From contig NZ_JAALJH010000006.1 in the NCBI RefSeq assembly GCF_011064615.1, forward strand, positions 1-64,000: a DNA stretch of 64,000 bases. Direction: 5' to 3'. The stretch comes from Aquisphaera insulae (GTDB lineage Bacteria; Planctomycetota; Planctomycetia; Isosphaerales; Isosphaeraceae). Positions 63,925-64,000 of this stretch are shown one piece after another. A model generated the notes under the pieces. It did no database searches, was not told the origin of the DNA, and saw nothing but the letters and a program-made list of their open reading frames with translations. The position numbers and the translations under genes are program-made. Each line of letters begins with the position of its first letter. The stretch's first letter is position 1.

Positions 63925-64000
63925 TGAGGGGATCGGCCGAGCGAGTCGGGACGTCCAAGCAGCCGCATCGGGTGGTCGTCGTGGGGGGCGGCCTGTCCGG
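63925..64000 (+). CDS. Start of an FAD-dependent oxidoreductase, probably protoporphyrinogen oxidase (partial)
   Basis: Only the first 25 residues are in the window. MRGSAERV... leads to RVVVVGGGLSG, the start of an FAD-binding Rossmann motif. GGAG is 5 nt before the ATG at 63925. Position after hemE suggests HemG/HemY-type protoporphyrinogen oxidase, but the identity rests on context. The gene runs off the right edge. Confidence 0.6.

Noticed and set aside
1..64000. CRISPR array, prophage or integron
   Set aside because: No regularly spaced repeats, phage structural genes or integrase were seen. The 5404-5480 repeats are adjacent, without spacers.

Overview
The window is about 64 kb of GC-rich bacterial chromosome that looks like a planctomycete, most likely of the Isosphaeraceae. 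This is inferred from gene style, not from a marker gene. The signs are an N-terminal VERLEDRLVLS (LEPR-type) export motif on a large surface protein, a PEP-CTERM protein, DUF1573, HAF-repeat and VCBS/FG-GAP secreted proteins, paired YkgJ-type cysteine-cluster proteins, and many small secreted proteins without known function. An lpxA homologue fits a diderm envelope. Strong third-position GC creates long antisense open frames, which I rejected.

Layout. 1-1138 is non-coding and rich in palindromes. 1139-4579 (-) encodes a LEPR-motif surface protein with a beta-1,3-glucanase-like region and a TIG domain. 5172-7178 holds a doubtful small membrane peptide, a degenerate tRNA-like structure and a divergent EF-Tu. 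7405-10575 (-) has purH and a PQQ-type beta-propeller. 10965-15247 (+) has an unknown gene and then a molybdenum-cofactor operon: xdhC, a mobA-moaD fusion, moaE, moaA. 15285-17411 (-) has an amidohydrolase and an enolase-superfamily protein. 17648-19588 (+) has two cysteine-cluster proteins, an HU/IHF gene with a clear promoter, and a small lipoprotein-like gene. 19733-22849 has an alpha/beta hydrolase, lpxA and small envelope proteins. 22939-26585 (+) has an anti-sigma-like protein, ribD, rex and tRNA-Gln. 26674-30364 (-) has a PEP-CTERM protein, an M24 peptidase, a HAF-repeat lipoprotein and tRNA-Met. 30678-40669 (+) has ettA, a membrane glycosyltransferase, an EF-hand protein, a CBS protein, a CoA-disulfide-reductase/rhodanese fusion and two hydrolases. 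40688-46848 (-) is a likely operon running DUF1573, glycosyltransferase, MFS transporter, TPR-like protein. 47270-54501 (+) has a VCBS protein, a MotA-like channel with a long tail and its membrane/Ig partner, and two related secreted proteins. 54506-59798 has an ATC-hydrolase-family gene, two alpha/beta hydrolases (one without its nucleophile), an M24-fold protein without metal ligands, and an M50 protease. 59799-60282 is a nested inverted-repeat element. 60283-62377 (-) has an unknown gene and a LOG-family gene. 62659-64000 (+) has hemE and the start of what is probably a protoporphyrinogen oxidase gene.

How genes work together. The Moco genes overlap or lie close and should act as one pathway, with XdhC serving a molybdoenzyme encoded elsewhere. 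hemE and the truncated downstream gene form a heme unit. Much of the rest is envelope biology: exported repeat proteins, hydrolases, a proton-channel-like pair and lipid A synthesis.

The most unusual items are: (1) a tRNA-like element with a perfect acceptor/T-arm half just upstream of an EF-Tu paralogue whose switch I is rewritten; (2) a MotA-like stator with a long cytoplasmic tail paired with a partner carrying an Ig-like domain and apparently no proton-carrying Asp; (3) a MobA-MoaD fusion whose Gly-Gly end is followed by three residues; and (4) several enzyme-fold proteins that lack catalytic residues.
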